NCBI GenBank assembly: GCA_031472005.1
Contig: PZJY01000006.1
Location: 1,860,001 to 1,924,000, forward strand
From: Tetracladium setigerum
Taxonomy: Eukaryota; Ascomycota; Leotiomycetes; Helotiales
Length of the DNA: 64,000 nucleotides
Direction: 5' to 3'
The notes below the pieces were generated by a model. It saw only the letters and a list, made by a program, of their open reading frames with translations. It was not told where the DNA came from and ran no database searches. A program made the position numbers and the translations under genes. Positions 11,001 to 23,378 of the stretch are shown one piece after another. Position 1 is the stretch's first letter; the number at the start of each line of letters is the position of its first letter.

Positions 11001-12961
11001 ATGGCCTCGTCCGGGACGGCGACCCCTGGTGCCTCCCATTTCAAAGCGACAAAGGTGAAGCCGGCCCAAGCTGGTGTACCAGTGTTCGGATGTGGTAAGT
11101 CACCCCTTCGTGACATTTCGAGAAGCCAATTATGCTCCCCTATCCCTTGATACAAAGATTTTGGTTAGCTGATTGATGGGCATCTTGTCTGCTAGAACAC
11201 GTCCAGCTCCTCCTCTCAGCGTCGGGAGAACGATTGGAAAAGGCCATCAAAAACTACAAGAACTGCCTACGGGCCATATTCGACGAGCACATCGTCGTCC
11301 AGACTTCCAGGACTTCCCAGGATAAACCCCTCGTCAGCCTTACGCCCAATTATCTGTGCCTGCAGTGCTCTTCTTGCACGACGGGAGCCGGTCGAATTGA
11401 GCATGGCCAAAAGACTCTCCATAGATTCTGTGAGCATGTCCCAAAACCATATTGCATATATGCAGATGCTGATTGCAAGCTTAGACGTCGAATCAAGGAC
11501 TGGTTGCCTGTTCTGCCAGATGTGTAATGATTTCGTATGGGATCCTACACTAGAAGAGTTGAGACTGCAGAAATTGACAACGGGCTCGTTTTCCAGTAAG
11601 CTATATCCCTCCTCCTCGTCTTCAAGTCAAACCTACCATACAGAAGGAACCGGTTCTTACTTTGGTGTGCCTAGGCCGGAAGCGCAAACACGACGACCTC
11701 TTTACCGATGCTACGAAGGAAGATCCACGATTTATAATTGCGAATACGGTTGAGGCGCCTTGTCGAGCAGCTGGCATACGAGGCATCTTCAACATGGGTG
11801 CTACGTGCTACATGAACGTTATACTCCAGAGCTTCATACACAACCCTCTGCTGCGGAATTACTATCTAGGTGATGGTCACCACAGCACAGATTGCTCCTA
11901 CAAAAATTGTATGAGCTGTGCTATGGACGATATGTTTCAAGAATTTTATGCTTCAGAGTCAACGACTGGCTACCCTGCCTCGAGCATTCTGGCTAGCTTC
12001 TGGCTGTCTAAGCGAAAGGCGTACGAAGAGCTCGCAAGCAACAAAGAGCAAGACGCCCACGAGTTTTTCCAATTCTTGACCGAAGAGCTGCACGAGATTA
12101 ATGGGAACGGGAGACCTTCAATGATTGATGATGGCAGTCCTGTGAAGCGGTCGAGAACTGGAAACGACCCAGGCTGCAAGTGCATTATCCACCAAACATT
12201 TTACGGAAAGTTGCAAAGCACCATCACTTGTCAGATTTGCGGAGATGTCAATACTTCAGTCGAGTCATTCCTAGATCTCAGCTTAGGACTCGACGTTCTA
12301 TCCAAGAAGAAAAGCTTCAAGGCAACAAATCTAAGTTTGAAGGGCTGTCTTGATGAGGAGTATCTCAGACCAGAGAGATGTGAATACAAGTGTCACTCAT
12401 GCGATTCGACGGAAGCGAAGAGACAATTGAGTATAAAAAGTTTACCCAATGTGCTCTGTATCCAGTTTAAGGTTGGTTCCCCAGTTCTCAGTACATCTTA
12501 TCACATAGCCGCTTTCACTTTCCACGCCTAAAAAACACAAGTCGTCGAACTCACAAGACACGTTCTCCAAAACTGACACCCACAACAGCGATTTAAGCAA
12601 AATAACAATGGCGTTGCATCAAAGATCGAAACCAAAGTATCTTTCCCTCTCAAGCTCGAGATGTCTCCTTACACAAACCGGTCACGAAGTCAGGACGCAA
12701 AGCAGAACACAGATTTGGCCAAGAGCTGCACCTATGATCTCCAATCTGTTGTTGTGCATGTTGGGAAAATTGAGACGGGTCATTACACTTCGTATTCACG
12801 CTCCGAGAATCAGGTCCGAACTAACTCCCATCTTACAAGACTCGGCTAACATTAACAAGTGGTTCAAATTTAACGACCACAGTGTAACACTAGCGTCCAA
12901 GTCTCAAGTGCTGAACGAAGAAGCATTTCTCTTGTTTTACGTCATTCAATCATTGGCATAG
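11001..12961 (+). CDS. UBP8: ubiquitin carboxyl-terminal hydrolase of the SAGA deubiquitinase module
   Basis: Ubp8 removes ubiquitin from histone H2B as part of SAGA. The predicted 520-residue protein has an N-terminal zinc-finger ubiquitin-binding domain (CLQCSSCTTG, then GCLFCQMCNDFVWDP), then a USP domain. The cysteine box is GIRGIFNMGATCYMN with nucleophile Cys at ~191; the residue before Thr is Ala instead of the usual Asn, in keeping with Ubp8 orthologues that lack that Asn. Zinc-binding pairs CQIC and CHSC and the histidine box TGHYTSYSR follow. Five introns are inferred: 11095-11195, 11430-11484, 11596-11674, 12472-12588, 12814-12859. All junctions keep frame and the total is divisible by three. 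The end is convergent with EFM5. Confidence 0.93.
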
Positions 12962-13172
12962 GTGTAGATTCAGCTCATTCCAGGAGGGTTCCGGAGTTTT
13001 CAGGCAGAGGGTATCAAACAAGATCACAGGATAAAAAGGAGGCGTAACATAGCATTAACTATGCATTCCCCGGCGTTGGAAATATCTATGTACGAATACC
13101 CAGGCTCAAATAGAGGTCCATTCATTTGTTCATCGTCATCATCATGCGAGAATCAAAATATCTAAGATCGTA

Positions 13173-14267
13173 TTATGAACTTGAGCCAGATCCTGCTTTC
13201 CACTTCCAATTTCCGCATTCGAAATTGGCGTAGCAGAGAAATTCGTTGCTAAGACCCTTGGAGTGAACAGGCTCGAAAGTCGTGGTTTGGACGCCTTGAG
13301 ATTTGTAGATTTTGGTGGTGATAAGTGCCTCCATGCGTTCTCCTGTGCAAACTATGATGCGTGGATTTTGTGGCTCCTTTTGTGGTTTAGATAGCCATTT
13401 GACTGTCATAGCGGCTGGAATAGATGATCAATTTTTTATAAAAAAAATAGTAGGAAGGCCTTTGGAGACAACATACCTCTTGTTTGGCAATCTTCACTCA
13501 AAAACGGAGGATCAACAATGAATCGATCTACTTCTCCCTTCATGGAAGCTAGAAGATTATCAGAACCATAATTCGTTTTCCAAGGCGTAGATAGACTTAC
13601 GTGGTAGCGTGAATGGGCTGTTGAAGTCATAAAATATAAACTCGGGGAAAACTTCGAATCTCCTATCGTACTCTAGCAAGTAAACCTTTGGCTTTTCGGC
13701 ATCAGGTCTATCACTCTCATTCTATTCCTAGAATGAGCTCTTTTGCCTCAAAAGTCATAAGTTCCACAGACATTTCCACGTCCATCTCAACCCAAGTCAA
13801 AGCAGCCTATCCTATCCTCACTCGAAAAAGAAAGACAGAGCAAGGAAGATTCACATACCAGCAAATTCTTGACCTGCACAAAAACGCTCGGCGCCGACAC
13901 GACAGCAATGACTTTCCTCTCCCCTCCCTCTGACGCCGTAGTAAAAGCTCCCTCAAGCAACTCCTCCGCCAACATCAGCGCCGTCTCGTCAGCATACCAA
14001 AACTGACTCTCATTCCAATCCTCTGCAAAGGCTTCCATACTTAATTTGTGCGGCTTGGTGTCATTTCCACTACCGGAAGCATGGTTCTGCTCAGCAATGG
14101 CTTTGAGATCTTCGAATTGTTTGGTGCGGGCGTCACGCTCGGCGTAGAATTCTTGGAGCGCGGAGAGGGTTGAGGTAGAGAGTGCGCTGTTGTCGAGGGG
14201 TCAATGAGCGGTTTTAAGGATCTGGAGGAAGGGAGCTTTACATGTTTTCTTCGTCGGAGTCTGTCAT
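13173..14267 (-). CDS. EFM5: protein-lysine N-methyltransferase EFM5 (eEF1A)
   Basis: Efm5/eEF1A-KMT1 enzymes methylate a lysine of translation elongation factor 1A. The predicted 262 residues resemble the yeast protein in length. Visible family features are WNESQFWYADETA, VVSAPSVFV, the LLEYDRRFEVFPEFIFYDFNSP strand-loop and the catalytic motif IVDPPFLSEDCQ (class I NPPF/DPPF type). Introns are 14187-14241, 13722-13858, 13549-13600 and 13415-13476. The second is longer than usual here (137 bp) but its acceptor gives NESDRPDAEKPKVYLLEYD in frame. The start at 14267 (MTDSDEEN) matches the acidic beginning of this family. Older databases may call such proteins N6-adenine methyltransferases. Confidence 0.92.
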
Positions 14268-14685
14268 GGCTGGACTTGAGGGACGGTGTTCTGGGGTTTG
14301 GAGGGTTTGGGATGGTTGGGTTGAACTGAAAATTTGAATTCTGTGATGTCAATTTTTGAAGGTCGCAACGCTGAGCTTCAAGCAGCCCGCAAAGACATGT
14401 CACAGAACGCCCTTTGTTAGGCTCAGAGTGCATCAATAAATAAACAATCCTACAACAATTGATGGTACAACGGAACAATGCTTGATTTTCCTTGCTATCT
14501 CTGCCTTCACTTGGCAAGTGCCAAATAAAACACCACAGTGAGCTTCGGTTGAGTTGAAAACCTTCAGAAGTACTCAAGAGGTTTTGTAATACTATTAAAG
14601 GATCACAAAATGGGTTTTTGAACAAGTAAGTAATTTGCAATATGTACAGTTCGATATCTAAGTACACGCCCAAAGACAATTTCCC
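14268..14685. other. intergenic between EFM5 start and NUO-40 end
   Basis: Holds the EFM5 promoter and the 3' flank of the complex I gene. A long minus frame (14041-14679) overlaps EFM5 exon 2 in another frame and shows no domain, so it is treated as a shadow. Confidence 0.55.
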
Positions 14686-16222
14686 TCACTGATCATCAAC
14701 AACATGCAGGTATTTCTTCTCTTCCCTCTTCTCACGCTCAGTTGCTGGTGGTAGATCATAGAACGATGAACTTCGATATCCTTTCTAAACGGGGATTAGT
14801 GACATTTCACAGTACTTGGAGGATATGCATACCAAGTAGTGGAAAGTGAGACTGCTGAGCTCCGCAGGCTCAATTCCTAGATCCTTGAAAGTCTTTGCCT
14901 TGGGATCAATTTTTTGATCGATGAACTCTCTCTCGATCTCGTCGGCAGAAAGAACTGGCCACCAAAGGGCCTGGTTCAGTAACTTGGCAGCTGGTTTGAG
15001 AATAGCTTTTGGCAGGTTTACGTGGCGGCGTTTCTTGTAGATTTCCTTGTCAACTAGCTCGGCAATTTCAGCAGTTGAGTAGTTCTTGGGGCCGTAAAGC
15101 TCATAAGTTTGCTCGGCAGTGCTGTCATCATGGACCATTTTCTCGAGGGCTTGGCCAACATCGGGAGCCTGAGGGTAAATTAGCATGTCAACTGGCTTTA
15201 GATGATGCATTGACCTACATGAACTGGCCAGTAACGTTCTTGCATATGATTGGAGGTGAAGAGATTAGTTACACCTGCAAGCTTGTGAAGAAGACGATCT
15301 TCAAACCCAAACATAGGTGCTGGGCGAACGATTGTGGTTTCTGGGAAGATATCACGGACTACCTTCTCTGCACGTCCCTTGAAAGAATTTAGCTAGGTCC
15401 ATTATCCTTATAACTTTACTTCCTTACCTTGGTGCTGTAAAATTCGGATGAGGAATTCGGGTCGGCGTTGTAGGAAGAGACGTGAATGAATCGATCAACA
15501 TCGTATTTCGCAACCGCGTCTGCAATCCGCTCGGCTCCTTCAACATTGACGTCCTCGAGGTCAAAGTTTCTAGTATACGTCAGAATCTTTTCCCTGATGC
15601 CATTACTTTCACAACGTACTTGGTTGGGTATGTCCGTCCAACAAGATTAAACACGACGTCCGAGTGTCGAACGCTTTCCTCCAGAGATTGTGTGTTTCTG
15701 AGATCCATTTCCTGCAGCCCGAATTAGAGGATTTCATCACCAACGACAGAAGCCTCCCCTACCATGAAAATAACTCTTCCCAAGTCTCCAGAAACCTTCA
15801 GATGGCGTTTCGCCATTTCCTCCCGATATGGTATAATGACAGTGCATCCTTGCCTTGCTGTTGCACAATCAGCTCCAGATCCGATTACATCTCCAATGCT
15901 CAAAGTCCTATCGTACCTAGTCTATTGACAATATAACGACCCAGAAATCCTGTTGCTCCAAAGACTGTAACGGTATGTCCTAGAAAGCTTTATCAGCCAC
16001 CGCTCACGTTCGCCAAACTGCTCCAGCATACCTCCAAGTGAAGACCTGCATTCCAGAAGGTTAGCCGCAATCCAATTGATCCAATTGATGGAAGACTAAC
16101 CTGCCACCTTGAGTTCGAATGATTGGTTTGCCGGTTCTGGTGATGGTGATGTCCGAGATGGATCGTTTGAGAGGAGAATTGTTCACCAGGGCCTTCCCCG
16201 TCCGCAAGCAGGATTTCTGCAT
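14686..16222 (-). CDS. nuo-40: NADH:ubiquinone oxidoreductase 40 kDa subunit (NDUFA9 type), mitochondrial
   Basis: This accessory subunit of respiratory complex I is an atypical short-chain dehydrogenase that binds NADPH structurally. The 373-residue product begins with a basic, presequence-like stretch (MQKSCLRTGKALVNNSPLKR). The nucleotide-binding motif is GHTVTVFGATGFLGRYIVNRL, followed by VIIPYREEMAKRH, DVVFNLVGRTYPTKNFD, RFIHVSSYNADPNSSSEFY and the C-terminal DLGIEPAELSS region. Eight introns of 48-59 bp are inferred: 14785-14832, 15169-15218, 15378-15427, 15570-15619, 15712-15762, 15858-15916, 15980-16031, 16046-16100. All phases agree and the coding sum is a multiple of three. It is divergent from RPN9. 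Confidence 0.94.
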
Positions 16223-16784
16223 GGCTACGGTCGCGCTCGATGTTCGTTGGAGCTCGTGGAGCGTCTCAGGGGGCTATTTGTTGGGTTGAAAGGCGTCGTC
16301 GATGTTCCGTTTGGACTCTGGAGAGCTTGGAGTTGTCGATTGCAGTAGGCGTGGCTGACTAAACACATTCTTGGCTCGTGGTGGGCGATCTTGTTTGACA
16401 ATCCCCTTTCTCCATTTAGTTATTGAAATGTAATACATATTTCTCTATAAGAACAGATCAATTCTCTTGCCATAGCTCCATGTGCTATTCTCTCTTCAAC
16501 AATTGAACAAAAATTATATACGTTCAGCCTTGTTTGGTGGGTTTGGCCACCAGCTTGAAAACCGCAAGGCAGCCGAAAGGACGAGGCCAAACGCAGGTAC
16601 AGCTTCCATTGCCCAAGCTCTCACTCAACGCGAGCAACACATCATACTTTCTCCAAACCCATCACAACCACCATCAACTTCTTCACCTCTTGTCGGATTG
16701 ACACTGCCCCTCCAAATACAGCGTGACTAAATACTCTACCAGAATAAACACCACACCCATACCGTCCGCTCCTCCTCCGCCATC
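16223..16784. promoter_or_regulatory. divergent promoter, NUO-40 / RPN9
   Basis: The 562-bp spacer must serve both genes. Near 16543-16552 the sequence TTTGGCCACC (reverse GGTGGCCAAA) resembles the yeast proteasome control element GGTGGCAAA with one extra base; whether such an element works in this fungus is unknown. Confidence 0.5.
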
Positions 16785-18024
16785 ATGAATATCGACACTA
16801 TTCCAGACTTCCTGGGCGAGCAACGGGATGCTGCCCCCGCCGATCTCCAACATCTCTTTCTCTCGTTTGAAGATCTCTGGGAGCGAAAGCTATGGCATCA
16901 GTTGACCGATACTCTGGTGGAATACTTCAATCAGAAGGAGAGTGCGCCTCAGCGACTAGCATTCTACAAGACCTTCATCCTTACCTTCGCCGACAAGATT
17001 AACCAGTTGAAGCTCGTCACGCTGGCTTTGAGTGCTGCTTCACAATGTCGAGGTAGGTGGTAACCACATATTATCTGTCTCGCAGAATTTCTGATCTTTC
17101 CGCAGACAGTCAAGAGCGCCAGTCCTTTCTCGAAGGCGTCGCAAAAAAGGTCAACAACCCCAACTCCCAAGATGCCTACGTCTATGCCACTGTCGCAGTT
17201 GCCACTGTCAAGCTAGAGCTGAAGGATACAGAGGGAGCTAGGAAAGAGTTGGACAAGGCGGAGAAGATTCTGGATCACTTCGACTCTGTTGAGACGATTG
17301 TACACGCTGCCTTTTACAGGGTGAATGCAGAGTACTATCAGGTTTGTTTCCCGCTTCTACAACAGACCATCGCTGACTGGGCTAGTCAAAACTGGATTTT
17401 GCCTCGTACTACCGAAACGCTCTCTTATACCTTGCCTGTATTGACGAGAAGGATCTTACGCCCGCGGAGAGGAAGAACCGAGCCTACGATCTCAGCATTG
17501 CGGCCTTGGTCTCAGATACAATCTACAACTTTGGAGAGCTTCTTCTCCACCCAATTCTGGATGCCCTAGTCACGGATGATGCCTGGCTTCGGGACCTCCT
17601 CTTCGCCTTCAACCGTGGAGACTTAGCTGCATATGATGTACTTGCTGGTCACATTTCTTCCAACCCCCTTCTCACGGAGCACCGCGATGGCCTCAGACAG
17701 AAGATCTACCTGGCTGCTTTGACAGAAGCAGTTTTCCGAAGACCACCTCACGATCGTACCATGTCCTTCCAAACAATTGCCGAGGAGACCAAGGTACGAC
17801 CAGATGAGATTGAGCACTTGATCATGAAGGCATTGAGTTTGGGGCTGTTGAGAGGAAGTATCGACCAGGTGGACGAGATTGCTCGAATCAACTGGGTACA
17901 GCCTAAGGTGTTGGACATGAAGCAAATTGATGGCATGAGAACGAGACTGCAGGAATGGGATTCAAGTGTCAATTCTCTGGGCAACTGGATCGAGACGAAG
18001 GGCCAGGATGTTTGGGCTGCTTGA
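16785..18024 (+). CDS. RPN9: 26S proteasome regulatory subunit RPN9
   Basis: Rpn9 (human PSMD11/13 family, PSMD13 orthologue) is a PCI-domain subunit of the proteasome lid. The product has 380 residues. The N-terminal helical repeats include DLWERKLWHQLTDTLVEYF and LKDTEGARKELDKAEKIL; the C-terminal PCI winged helix includes KIYLAALTEAVFRRPP, MSFQTIAEETKVRPDEIEHL and WVQPKVLDMKQI. Introns are 17053-17105 and 17342-17385 (44 bp, among the shortest here); the second joins EYYQ to SKLDFASYYRNALLYLACID. Convergent with CUE3, 294 bp apart. Frame intact. Confidence 0.95.
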
Positions 18025-18318
18025 TTTGGCTGGAAGTAACATGGCGTATTTGGCTGGGCGAAAACAACAAAGCATGTACAATAGGTTTTCCACGGTCGGG
18101 CGTTGTGGACATTGCCGAGATACAAAACAGTTCCTCCTTGCCTGAAAAATGATTTATAGGACTTTCCGGTACAGAGAAAATCTGGTCACAGAGATGCCTT
18201 AGCGAGAAAACTTCTATAGACGAGGAAACTCCAAAATAATATATCACGACATTCCATGCATTTTAGTCATATACTAATCCAAAGTACTGACCAGCCGAGA
18301 GCATTGAATCAATGACCC

Positions 18319-20376
18319 TCAACCAGGAAAGCCTCCTCGAGCCATTTTCTTTGCCCTCTGATCTCTCCGATTGTGATTCGCAGTAGAACTCTTATTTGCC
18401 GCCTTTTTACTCCTTGCAGCATCAGTCCCAGCATCCCCCGTAGGACCGTCTACGTTCCCTCTTCCTCTTCCCCTGCCACCTCCTCCCCGTCCTCTCCCTA
18501 GAAGTCTCCCACCTCTCCCACGATTTTGCCCATCAGATGAATCCTCCGCTCCAGATCCAGCAGGACTAGCCTTCCATGCCACAGAAGCAAGTTCCCTCTG
18601 TGCCCCCTGAAAAGTAGAAAATCTCGCTTCTAGGCGTCTCATCTGCCTCGGATCTCGCGAAAGCATGAGTCCCCATCCTTCAATCGCTTCATCCGTCATT
18701 CCCGTCTCTTCCTTTAGTGCAGTGCGTACGTTCCCGCGGCGAGTAGTTGCATCTCTTGCAAATGCATCCGGGGTAGATTTATACGTCTTGAAAAGTATTT
18801 CGTTGAAAGCTTCTGAAGTTACATCATCAGCCGTAGTAGCATCGACGGTTCCTCCTACGTCTTCAATATCGTAAGTGTCGTCTCGTTCGTCGTCGTCGGA
18901 GTCGAAACTTGCCAGAGCGGAAAGAATAGCTGCTTTGCTGGCGGCGGAGGAGCGGTCTTGGAGAATATCATCGGCTGTTTGATTCGGGTTCCGTTGGCCA
19001 AAGTGAAGGCGGGACGTTTGGACTGCTAGACGGTCGAATTCGTCGTCGTCGAAAACATTCCGACGAGATGATGTCGCTAAAGGTGTTGTTTGAATAGCTG
19101 GGGCTGTAGCTGGAACTAGGTCGGATTTGGATGATTCCCTAAGAGAGGCAAGTCAACTTTTGTGTACAACTGTGGACGGAGAAACTTACAGTTTTTCTGA
19201 TCGATCAGCCCCTTCCAAATGAGCTGGGAATGATCCCTCCAAAAGCTGCGAAATAACCTGCTCTACACTTTCATTGTACTCATCGAGCAACTTGACAATA
19301 AAGCCGGATCCAAGATCTGGAAAGAGATCCTGGATTTGAGTGATCAAGCTCATGCGATGGATATGAATCTGGCCCTTTGCCTCATGATCTAGCTCTTCGT
19401 CTGTAGCCCGTTCTTTTCCTTTGTTGACTTTTCGCTGGGCAGGTCTGTCTGGCTTTCCAGTTACGCCTGCAATCTTGAACGATTCAAGACCCGAAAGAAG
19501 AGATTTGGCTCTGACTGACTCTGACCCATCCAGTCGTTGCTGTACTTGCTTGAGTATTGGTGTTTGAGACACAAGATTTGCAACCAGAGAATCCTTAGAA
19601 TTGGTAGGACCAGCTTTGTGGGCTTCGGCCGCGCTCTTTAGCGAATAGAGTTGGTCGATGAGCGAGGAGAACTGAGGCTTCTCGCCTTCCGTGAGACCTA
19701 TTAAGCATAGGTAGGTTGTAGAGATAATCGTCTTCCGTAAAGGAGGGTTCATGAGCTTGAAACAGCTGATGAGCGAATCGAGGAAGTCACTTCCAGCCAC
19801 GAAGAAAGTCGCTGCTTCTGGAGATATATGAAGCAAGTGGTTTACACGTTTTAGTTGTGTCTCTGCAATTTTTAGATCCCCCTTAAGCCCAGCTTCCAGA
19901 TTCTTGATCAGAGAGCTCTTTAGAGATCCCAATGATGCCTCCAAAGCAGCAGGATGCCGTTGCCATGCTACACCAATCAACTTCCCTCCATTGCTGACGC
20001 CATACAGCTTGCTCAAGTCTACGACAAAACTCCAATGGATCAAGTCCTCTGAGATTTTGTTGCAGTCTAGTAGTCTGAAAGTTAACAGATATGACTTCTT
20101 TCGCAGCGATCTCCACTTTTGGCTTTCCGGGAAATGAGAAGACGCCGCCGCTGCTGCTGTTTGCGCCGCATACGATGATAGGAAAGCGGCTAGGGAAGTA
20201 TCCTTTGTAGAGATGCGGACAAAATCTGGGTTTGATAGCGATAGGTGAGCATCAGCCAGAGCTATCCATGCATCCAGACAGGCCTCCCATTCTTCGGGGA
20301 CGAGGCGCTCTCTCCAGACTGTCGTGGGGAATATGGCCAGCGGTGGGAGAGCGACAGGACTGGTGCTGGAAGGCAT
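18319..20376 (-). CDS. CUE3: CUE-domain protein, ASCC2/Cue3 homologue (ribosome quality-control trigger complex)
   Basis: Yeast Cue3 and human ASCC2 belong to the complex that pulls apart collided ribosomes marked with ubiquitin. The 668-residue product has an N-terminal helical region (ISEDLIHWSFVVDLSKLYGVSNGG), a CUE domain near residues 345-395 (ITQIQDLFPDLGSGFIVKLLDEYNESVEQVISQLLEG), an acidic linker, and an RG-rich, basic tail (GRGRGGGGRGRGRG). One intron, 19139-19189, joins SEKL to ESSKSD. An alternative start at 20397 adds seven residues. Family assignment rests on the CUE domain plus the ASCC2-type N-terminal half; conservation of the individual ubiquitin contacts was not tested. Confidence 0.85.
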
Positions 20377-20979
20377 TTTATTTTTGAATGTTTCCACTGC
20401 TAAGGTAATAAGCGTAAGGTAGGTATGTAGGTATTGTACGAATGGAAGGGGTTGCAGAAGTAAGTTGATCGAAGTAGAAGTACGACCCGCTGACGAGAAG
20501 AAAGACCTTCCAAAGTTCAGCTCATGCTCATCGTCATCCGCAACGGCAATTCAAACGATATAATACGAAGTATAAAAGCACAAAGGTAGGTACATAGTCA
20601 AACGCCAAGACAACGCTAGCCTAAAACACCAGGTTGCTGCACCTGGGCACCCTAGGTAAGATCTTAGGTATAGATTATTGCATTCTCCCGGTTGAGTCAC
20701 GATGAGTCCCGTCCTTGAACAATCATTTCTCACTCACTCGCCTCTCAGACTCCGATTCATGGTGGACCGAAGAGGCTAGGCAGTCCTCTTGGGGAACTGC
20801 CCACTAATCCCTTTAAGGCTACCTCCCGCTGCAAGCGATGCCAAGATTCTGCCCACCACCACCACCAAAATATCTTGAATTTCGCGACGCAGATCGTTCT
20901 TTTGTCCCCAACTTCATCACTTTGCCGAAACGTACCCGTTCGAGTCTTGAAGCTTCTCAGCACAAAAATACAAACAACA
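20377..20979. promoter_or_regulatory. divergent promoter, CUE3 / ribosomal protein uS10
   Basis: Contains both 5' regions. Several CCTAGGTA-type palindromic patches (for example cctaggtaagatcttagg near 20651-20668) and a pyrimidine-rich leader just before the uS10 start are visible. No named transcription factor site is certain. Confidence 0.5.
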
Positions 20980-21492
20980 ATGTCTTACAACAAGGAGAAA
21001 GACTTCGCCGGCGAGGGCCCAGTATGTGTTCCCCCTCCGTCCGTTGGAAAGTCTGTATGGCTGGCATGGTGGTTGGAGTTGTTGGACTTGCGACAGATGA
21101 TTAACTTTTTTTTTTTTGCGCAACAGAAAACCCACAAGATCCGCATCACCCTCACCTCCCGAAAGGTCCAATCCCTCGAGAAGGTCTGCCAGGAGCTCAT
21201 CGACCGTGCTAAGACCAAGGACCTTCGCGTCAAGGGCCCAGTCCGTCTCCCAACCAAGACCTTGAAGGTTACCACCCGAAAGACACCCTGTGGAGAGGGT
21301 TCCAAGACCTGGGATTGCTTTGAGATGAGAATCCACAAGCGATTGATTGAGTGAGCATCTACAGCATCTTTTCGTTAAGAGAGTGAATTGGGCTAATTTC
21401 TGGTTAGTTTGAACGCCCCAACTGAGGTTGTCAAGCAAATCATCATCAACATCGAGGCAGGTGTTGAGGTCGAGGTCACTATTGCTGCTTAA
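20980..21492 (+). CDS. RPS20: 40S ribosomal protein S20 (uS10)
   Basis: A 116-residue cytosolic ribosomal protein of the small-subunit head. The motifs KTHKIRITLTSRKV, VKGPVRLPTKTL, RKTPCGEGSKTWD, MRIHKRLIDLNAP and IINIEAGVEVEVTIA match uS10 throughout. Two introns: 21022-21126, with a T12 tract just before its acceptor, and 21351-21407. The first exon encodes only 14 residues. Exons are GC-rich and codon use is strongly C-ending, as usual for highly expressed fungal genes. The start ATG follows an A-rich leader (cacaaaaatacaaac). No snoRNA was recognised in the introns. Confidence 0.97.
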
Positions 21493-21772
21493 GCGTAGAA
21501 TAGACAAAATTTGGAGGTGGAGGTGGATAATCTGGAAAGTATGTGCGGTATTGAAGACAGTTCGACCACCATGCCAGGAAGACAAACTCGATAGTAAATG
21601 CCATTATTGAGTACAGTCATGGTCTTGGTGAATGTGATGTTGCGGTAGCCTTTTATTTTTTGGTGATCTTTGTGCTCAGTATGCCGCTTCTGCTTTCCTG
21701 TTGAATCTCATCATCTTGTTTCTATTTCATTCTTGTCCCACACTCTCTAATTTGTCCGCTGAATTCCTGTCC

Positions 21773-23023
21773 TCAGTTATCTTCCTTAGCTCTAATACTT
21801 CTTCTTTTTCCAAGTTGACTTCTAGTGTTCTCAATACTTCCGTCGCTGTAGAACGCACTATCTTCAGTGGCTGTTCGACGGGGGGCGTTGAACTCAGTTC
21901 TGTTGTCCTCGCCACCGTCAAAAGCACTATCCCCAGTGAAAATCCTCGATGGCCGGCCAAACTCGCATGCGTCCTTGTCGAGCATCTGGGTTCTGGAACT
22001 GCTTGTTCCAGCTTCAGGTGCCTGGTCGCTTTCATCTTTGATATTTGATGTCAAACTTTCCGTACTTCCGCTTCTATGATTTGGGAGGTCGAGGGCGAGC
22101 TCTTTAGCCAGTGACATTTGATGAAGTTGCTGTACAATGTTGCTATCTTCCTTTTCGTTATTCTGCTTAGCTTCTGCGGCGGAATTTTCTGCGCCGTCGC
22201 TTCTATCGGTTCGAGAAGCAAAAGTAGCAGCTTTGGTCCATGATGCCAGTTGTGATTGCTTCACCACAACATTCCCCTCCTTTCTATCCATTATCTGTTC
22301 AGTGGATGCTGGGTCCTGCTGATCACTGCTTTGATCTCGTCGACTGAAGTTGCCAGCCTCAGCAAGCACTTCTTTTCCTGACTCTTGTTGTCTTTGCTGA
22401 TGCTCATGCGATACCCTGTTCGCATATGAGCTAGCTCCCAAGAATTAAACTTTCGAATATTCACATACCTTTTTCTTAACTTCCAAGATAATTTTGTGCT
22501 GCCGCCATTTATTTCTCCAACAACTGGCACCTTATTGCCTGCTCTTTCAGTGACAACATTCTTTGTCGAATCGATGGTGTTGTTGTCGGAATCTCTGCAG
22601 GATCGTCATCAGCACTGGTTGTTTATTTATGATTGCTCAATCAACTATCAGGCACGAAGAGTACAGACCCCTTAACAAATGAAAACGTCCCAGTAGCCGT
22701 CTTCTCAAGTCCAGGTATCATCGAGAGGTCAATACCACTGCCAGCAGCAAGTGAAGGTTGCACTTCTTTCGGTTGAGCAGGGTCGAGTCTGGTCTCCTCT
22801 TCGTTGACAGGGTTGGGATTGCGAATAGAATCGGCAATTCCAGGAAGTGGTGCTGGGTGCAAGGTTGGAGACGTGCAATATGCATGGGAATCTGACTCTG
22901 GGGTATTGTGAGCGAACAGGCCAAACGGTGACTGAGGAGTCTACTGTACAGACCACAATGCGGATCACTACCATTTGGACAATTTGGGTCCCTGCACGTA
23001 AACCCGTATCCGAAGAATGGCAT
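21773..23023 (-). CDS. unrecognised protein with cysteine-rich N-terminus
   Basis: The spliced model encodes about 355 residues and keeps frame across three introns: 22898-22953, 22595-22668 and 22416-22468. The N-terminus (MPFFGYGFTCRDPNCPNG, then PHCESDSHAYC) has cysteines at about 10, 15, 23 and 31. The rest is hydrophilic, Ser/Gln/Glu-rich and probably disordered (SLAKELALDLPNHRSGSTES). No domain is known to me. It lies convergent to uS10 at 280 bp. The start is chosen because the ATG opens the cysteine cluster and the first exon would otherwise lack one. Function unknown; exon boundaries are inferred only from splice signals and frame. Confidence 0.6.
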
Positions 23024-23378
23024 TGTTGGGTGATGAACAGCAGCGGTTATATAGTAAAATGAATGTAGACTGAGTATCAATGTACTGGCAATGTACGTCA
23101 AGTTATATCATTGAACGGCCGTAAACAAATGGACAAATAAGTTCAAGAAATTTCGAGACACACAGCAACTCCATCACCGTAGCTTGGGAAGGGTCAACAA
23201 TGGAAGGAACACTTGACCAGGTAGGTCCACCTCTTGCCATTTACAGACAACACGGAAGAAGTCATGCCTTCATAGAAATGTTGGTACACTTATCGCTGAG
23301 CACCTAGAGTCTTCTGCTAATGAAAAAGCAAAGATTTCTCCCAACAAAACAGATCCCCAGTCCTCTGCGGAAGCCTAG
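23024..23378. other. intergenic, tandem minus-strand genes
   Basis: No gene seen. It should carry the promoter of the cysteine-rich protein gene and the 3' flank of the next gene. Nothing notable. Confidence 0.5.

Noticed and set aside
14041..14679. Minus-strand 212-codon frame
   Set aside because: It overlaps EFM5 coding exons in another frame and continues through its promoter; no domain visible.
16543..16552. Proteasome control element near RPN9
   Set aside because: Has one extra base relative to the yeast consensus, and Rpn4-type regulation in this lineage cannot be assumed.
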